Source: Nitrospirae bacterium CG2_30_53_67
GTDB lineage: Bacteria > CG2-30-53-67
Assembly: GCA_001873285.1 (NCBI GenBank)
Contig: MNYV01000051.1
Span: forward strand, 1-17,548
Reading direction: 5' to 3'
Length of the DNA: 17,548 bases
Each line of letters starts with the position of its first letter. The stretch's first letter is position 1. Below the pieces are notes generated by a model that ran no database searches, was not told the origin of the DNA, and saw only the letters and a list, made by a program, of their open reading frames with translations. Both the position numbers and the translations under genes were made by a program. Below are positions 15,327 through 17,548 of this stretch, one piece after another.

Positions 15327-17279
15327 ATGTTCAATAAGAAAATGATTATCGGTGTTTTTTTATTATTCATCATGGTTGTTTCCGGGTGCGGACAACGGAA
15401 TGCAGAGCCGGGTAAAAAGGTTCTCATCCTGGGGTTCGACGGCATGGACTTAGAGAGAACCAAGGTCATGATGGATGCGGGAGAACTTCCCAACTTTGCA
15501 AAATTACGGGACATGGGCGGTTTTTCACCGTTAGCCACCACCATCCCGCCTCAGAGCCCGGTGGCCTGGGCCACGTTCAGTACAGGTTTGAACCCCGGTG
15601 AACATAATATCTTTGATTTTCTAAGACGGGATCCGGATACTTATTTCCCTGCCCTCTCCATGGCAGACGTCAAAGAACCGAAAAGAAAATTGGGCATCGG
15701 GCGTTGGAGCATTCCTCTCTCCTCACCGGAGATTAAGAACTTCCGTGAGGGGGTCCCGTTCTGGAAGGTCCTTTCCGATCATGGGATTCCGGTTTCGGTC
15801 CTCAGGGTCCCGGTCAATTTCCCTCCGGACGAATGCGGCCATCAGCTCTCGGGCATGGGGACGCCTGACATGCTCGGAACCATGGGAACCTTTTCGTTTT
15901 TCACCAACCGCCCTGTAGATAAGACAACCGAAACAGGCGGACGGATCCAGGAGGTGGAGATCAGGAACAACACCGTTGAGGCCGGCATTGAAGGACCCAA
16001 TAACCCTTATAAAAAAGGGGAAGTGAAACTCACCGTGCCTTTTAAGGTCTATATGGATCCGGCTTCCGAAACCATAGAACTCAGGCTCCAGGATCAGAGT
16101 CTCTTTCTCAAGAGAGGTGACTGGAGCAGATGGGTGAAGGTCCGTTTTGAATTTATGCCTATGATGAATGCCACGGGGATCGTCCGTTTTTATCTGAAAG
16201 AGATCGAACCTTATTTCGAACTCTACATGTCACCCATCAACATTGACCCTAAGAATCCGGCGCTTCCGGTTTCCTACCCATCGGGGTATTCCAAAGAGCT
16301 TGCCAAGGAAGGCGGACCTTTTTATACACAGGGTATCGCGGAGGATACCTGGGCCCTGAACCAGAAACGCCTGGATGATGAATCCTTTTTAAAGCAGAGC
16401 GAGATCGTATTCGAAGAGACCCTGAGAAACTTTCACCATGAATGGCGGGATTTTCACTCCGGTCTTCTTATCAGTTACTTTTCTTCGACCGATCCTCTGC
16501 AGCATATGTTCTACCGGTATACGGATCCGGAATGTCCAGGCTATGATGCGGAGAAGGCAAAGCGTTACGGCTCGGTAATCCCCGATACCTACAAAAAGAT
16601 GGACCGGGTCTTAGGCGAAGTGCTCTCCGCCATGGACAAGGATATGACGCTGATTGTGGTCTCAGACCATGGCTTTGCCCCCTTCAGAAGAGCCGTGCAT
16701 GTCAACCGCTGGCTGGTGGAAAAAGGGTACATGGTTTTAAAGGGCCCCTCTCTTCAGGAGAGCGGGGAATTTTTCGATAACGTGGATTGGGAGAAAACCC
16801 GTGCCTATGCCATTGGTTTGAACGGGATTTACTTAAACATGGCCGGCAGGGAAAAGAACGGAATCGTGCAGCAAGAAGAAGCGGATGCATTGAAGGCGGA
16901 ACTGATCCGTGGGCTTGAGGCCGTGGTTGATCCGGATAACGGCAAAAAGATGGTGAACAAGGTCTACAGGGGCGACCAGGCCTATTCCGGGCAATATGCA
17001 GGGAATGCGCCGGATCTGGTCGTGGGTTATACACGCGGGTATCGCGGCTCCTGGCAGACAGCGCTCGGAGCAGCCCCAAAGGTATTGGTGGAGGATAACC
17101 TGAAGGCCTGGAGCGGAGACCATTGTATCGATCCGGCGCTGGTCCCGGGTATTCTTCTCTCCAATAAGAAGATCATGAATAAAACGAATCCTTCTCTGAT
17201 GGATATCGCCCCGACCGTACTGAATGAGTTCCATATGGCTCCTTTGCCTGCCATGACGGGGAAGGATGTATTGGAGTAG
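15327..17279 (+). CDS. Lipoprotein AlkP-superfamily phosphohydrolase, paralogue of previous gene
   Basis: A 650-residue paralogue of the preceding protein, colinear along its whole length (shared SPVAW-FSTG-NPG-HNIFDFL, YVSPINIDP-like and AEDTWALN blocks). It differs at the N-terminus: a short hydrophobic stretch ends in VVSGC with lipobox Cys21, predicting a lipoprotein anchored on the outer face of a membrane instead of a membrane helix. Active-site residues are D38 (GFDGM), T86 (ATFSTG), D389 and H393 (TDPLQHMFY), D447 and H448 (SDHGFA), and D598/H599 (SGDHC). The ATG at 15327 has GGAGAAG seven bases ahead, inside the end of the previous gene. A GTG at 15321 is possible. Substrate unknown; duplication with different anchoring suggests divided location or substrate. 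Confidence 0.85.
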   Translation: MFNKKMIIGVFLLFIMVVSGCGQRNAEPGKKVLILGFDGMDLERTKVMMDAGELPNFAKLRDMGGFSPLATTIPPQSPVAWATFSTGLNPGEHNIFDFLRRDPDTYFPALSMADVKEPKRKLGIGRWSIPLSSPEIKNFREGVPFWKVLSDHGIPVSVLRVPVNFPPDECGHQLSGMGTPDMLGTMGTFSFFTNRPVDKTTETGGRIQEVEIRNNTVEAGIEGPNNPYKKGEVKLTVPFKVYMDPASETIELRLQDQSLFLKRGDWSRWVKVRFEFMPMMNATGIVRFYLKEIEPYFELYMSPINIDPKNPALPVSYPSGYSKELAKEGGPFYTQGIAEDTWALNQKRLDDESFLKQSEIVFEETLRNFHHEWRDFHSGLLISYFSSTDPLQHMFYRYTDPECPGYDAEKAKRYGSVIPDTYKKMDRVLGEVLSAMDKDMTLIVVSDHGFAPFRRAVHVNRWLVEKGYMVLKGPSLQESGEFFDNVDWEKTRAYAIGLNGIYLNMAGREKNGIVQQEEADALKAELIRGLEAVVDPDNGKKMVNKVYRGDQAYSGQYAGNAPDLVVGYTRGYRGSWQTALGAAPKVLVEDNLKAWSGDHCIDPALVPGILLSNKKIMNKTNPSLMDIAPTVLNEFHMAPLPAMTGKDVLE

Positions 17280-17286
17280 GCCGGAA

Positions 17287-17476
17287 CTTAGTGGTCCTAT
17301 TCGTAAATACGGTCGCATTCGAGGGTCGTAGGGCGGCCTCATCTGCGTTCCGCTCCTTGCGGCGTACCAGAGGGTACGCCTCAGTCGCGCGCCTTGATAA
17401 GACCGCCCTACGACCCTCTACCGGTAAACCGAGTACAAGTCGGTACGTTACCCTATTTACGAACAGGACCACTTAG
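17287..17476. mobile_element. MITE-like element with terminal inverted repeats and 5-bp direct repeat
   Basis: CTTAG stands at both ends (17287-17291 and 17472-17476) as a likely target duplication. Inside, 22-bp terminal inverted repeats (17292-17313 and 17450-17471) match at 20 of 22 positions, beginning TGGTCCT. A second perfect 16-bp inverted repeat pairs 17321-17336 with 17403-17418, and a central GGCGTACC/GGTACGCC stem occupies 17361-17380. There is no credible gene within 180 bp, so it would need a transposase in trans. It begins 8 bp after the lipoprotein gene stop and ends 13 bp before the next start. Confidence 0.8.
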
Positions 17477-17489
17477 GAAAGGTGTGATC

Positions 17490-17548
17490 ATGTTTAAGAA
17501 AAAAATTCCCATCGACAAAGATCTCTTTGAACGTGCTTCTCTGTTTGC
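17490..17548 (+). CDS. Start of an unidentified gene, truncated at window edge
   Basis: An ATG at 17490 is preceded by AGGAAAGGTG and opens an unbroken frame of 19 codons reading MFKKKIPIDKDLFERASLF to the end of the window. The lysine-rich start with an IPIDKDLFERA helix is too short to place in a family. It lies in the same direction as, and 210 bp after, the AlkP-superfamily lipoprotein gene, with the MITE-like element between them. Confidence 0.55.
   Translation, partial: MFKKKIPIDKDLFERASLF

Overview
The window looks like chromosomal DNA of a Desulfobacterota-type (deltaproteobacterial) anaerobe or a close neighbour. The basis is gene content and order. One cluster runs rpsU-yqeY-mutS2-dnaG-rpoD, an arrangement known from Geobacter-like genomes. 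A second holds COG1900/DUF39 with a NIL-domain ferredoxin, the homocysteine route of sulfate reducers and methanogens. Two COG3379-type AlkP-superfamily exoproteins follow rpoD. No species can be named from this stretch.

Layout. (1) 1-227, minus strand: the 5' end of a group II intron that runs off the left edge, preceded in its 5' exon by a short 16-bp tandem repeat (235-293). (2) 309-2521, minus: a compact overlapping operon of vsr, a C5 cytosine methyltransferase and a GIY-YIG nuclease, probably a horizontally acquired restriction-modification system. A perfect palindrome lies just upstream of vsr. (3) 2758-6018, minus: a sulfur-assimilation operon of Rrf2-family regulator, DUF39 homocysteine-synthesis protein, CysK-type sulfhydrylase and NIL-ferredoxin. 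A roughly 157-bp hairpin-forming repeat sits between the last two genes. A perfect palindrome inside the operon promoter is a good candidate autoregulatory operator. (4) 6019-6339: divergent control region with a near-consensus sigma-70 promoter facing rpsU. (5) 6340-13161, plus: extended macromolecular-synthesis operon, with an intrinsic terminator and a nested hairpin between yqeY and mutS2, then ATGA stop-start overlaps at mutS2/dnaG and dnaG/rpoD. (6) 13162-17279, plus: two tandem paralogous AlkP-superfamily proteins, one with a signal peptide plus membrane segment and one a lipoprotein. (7) 17287-17476: a MITE-like element with terminal inverted repeats and a 5-bp direct repeat, then the start of a truncated gene.

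How it fits together. The sulfur operon would take sulfide into cysteine (CysK) and homocysteine (DUF39 plus NIL-ferredoxin) under an Rrf2 regulator carrying IscR-like cysteines. The rpsU-rpoD operon couples translation initiation, replication priming, recombination/ribosome quality control and housekeeping sigma factor. The most notable points are the complete sulfide-to-homocysteine operon with a readable operator, the Vsr/C5-MTase/GIY-YIG unit with a TTG-started nuclease, the intron boundary, and three palindromic elements lodged at gene junctions.
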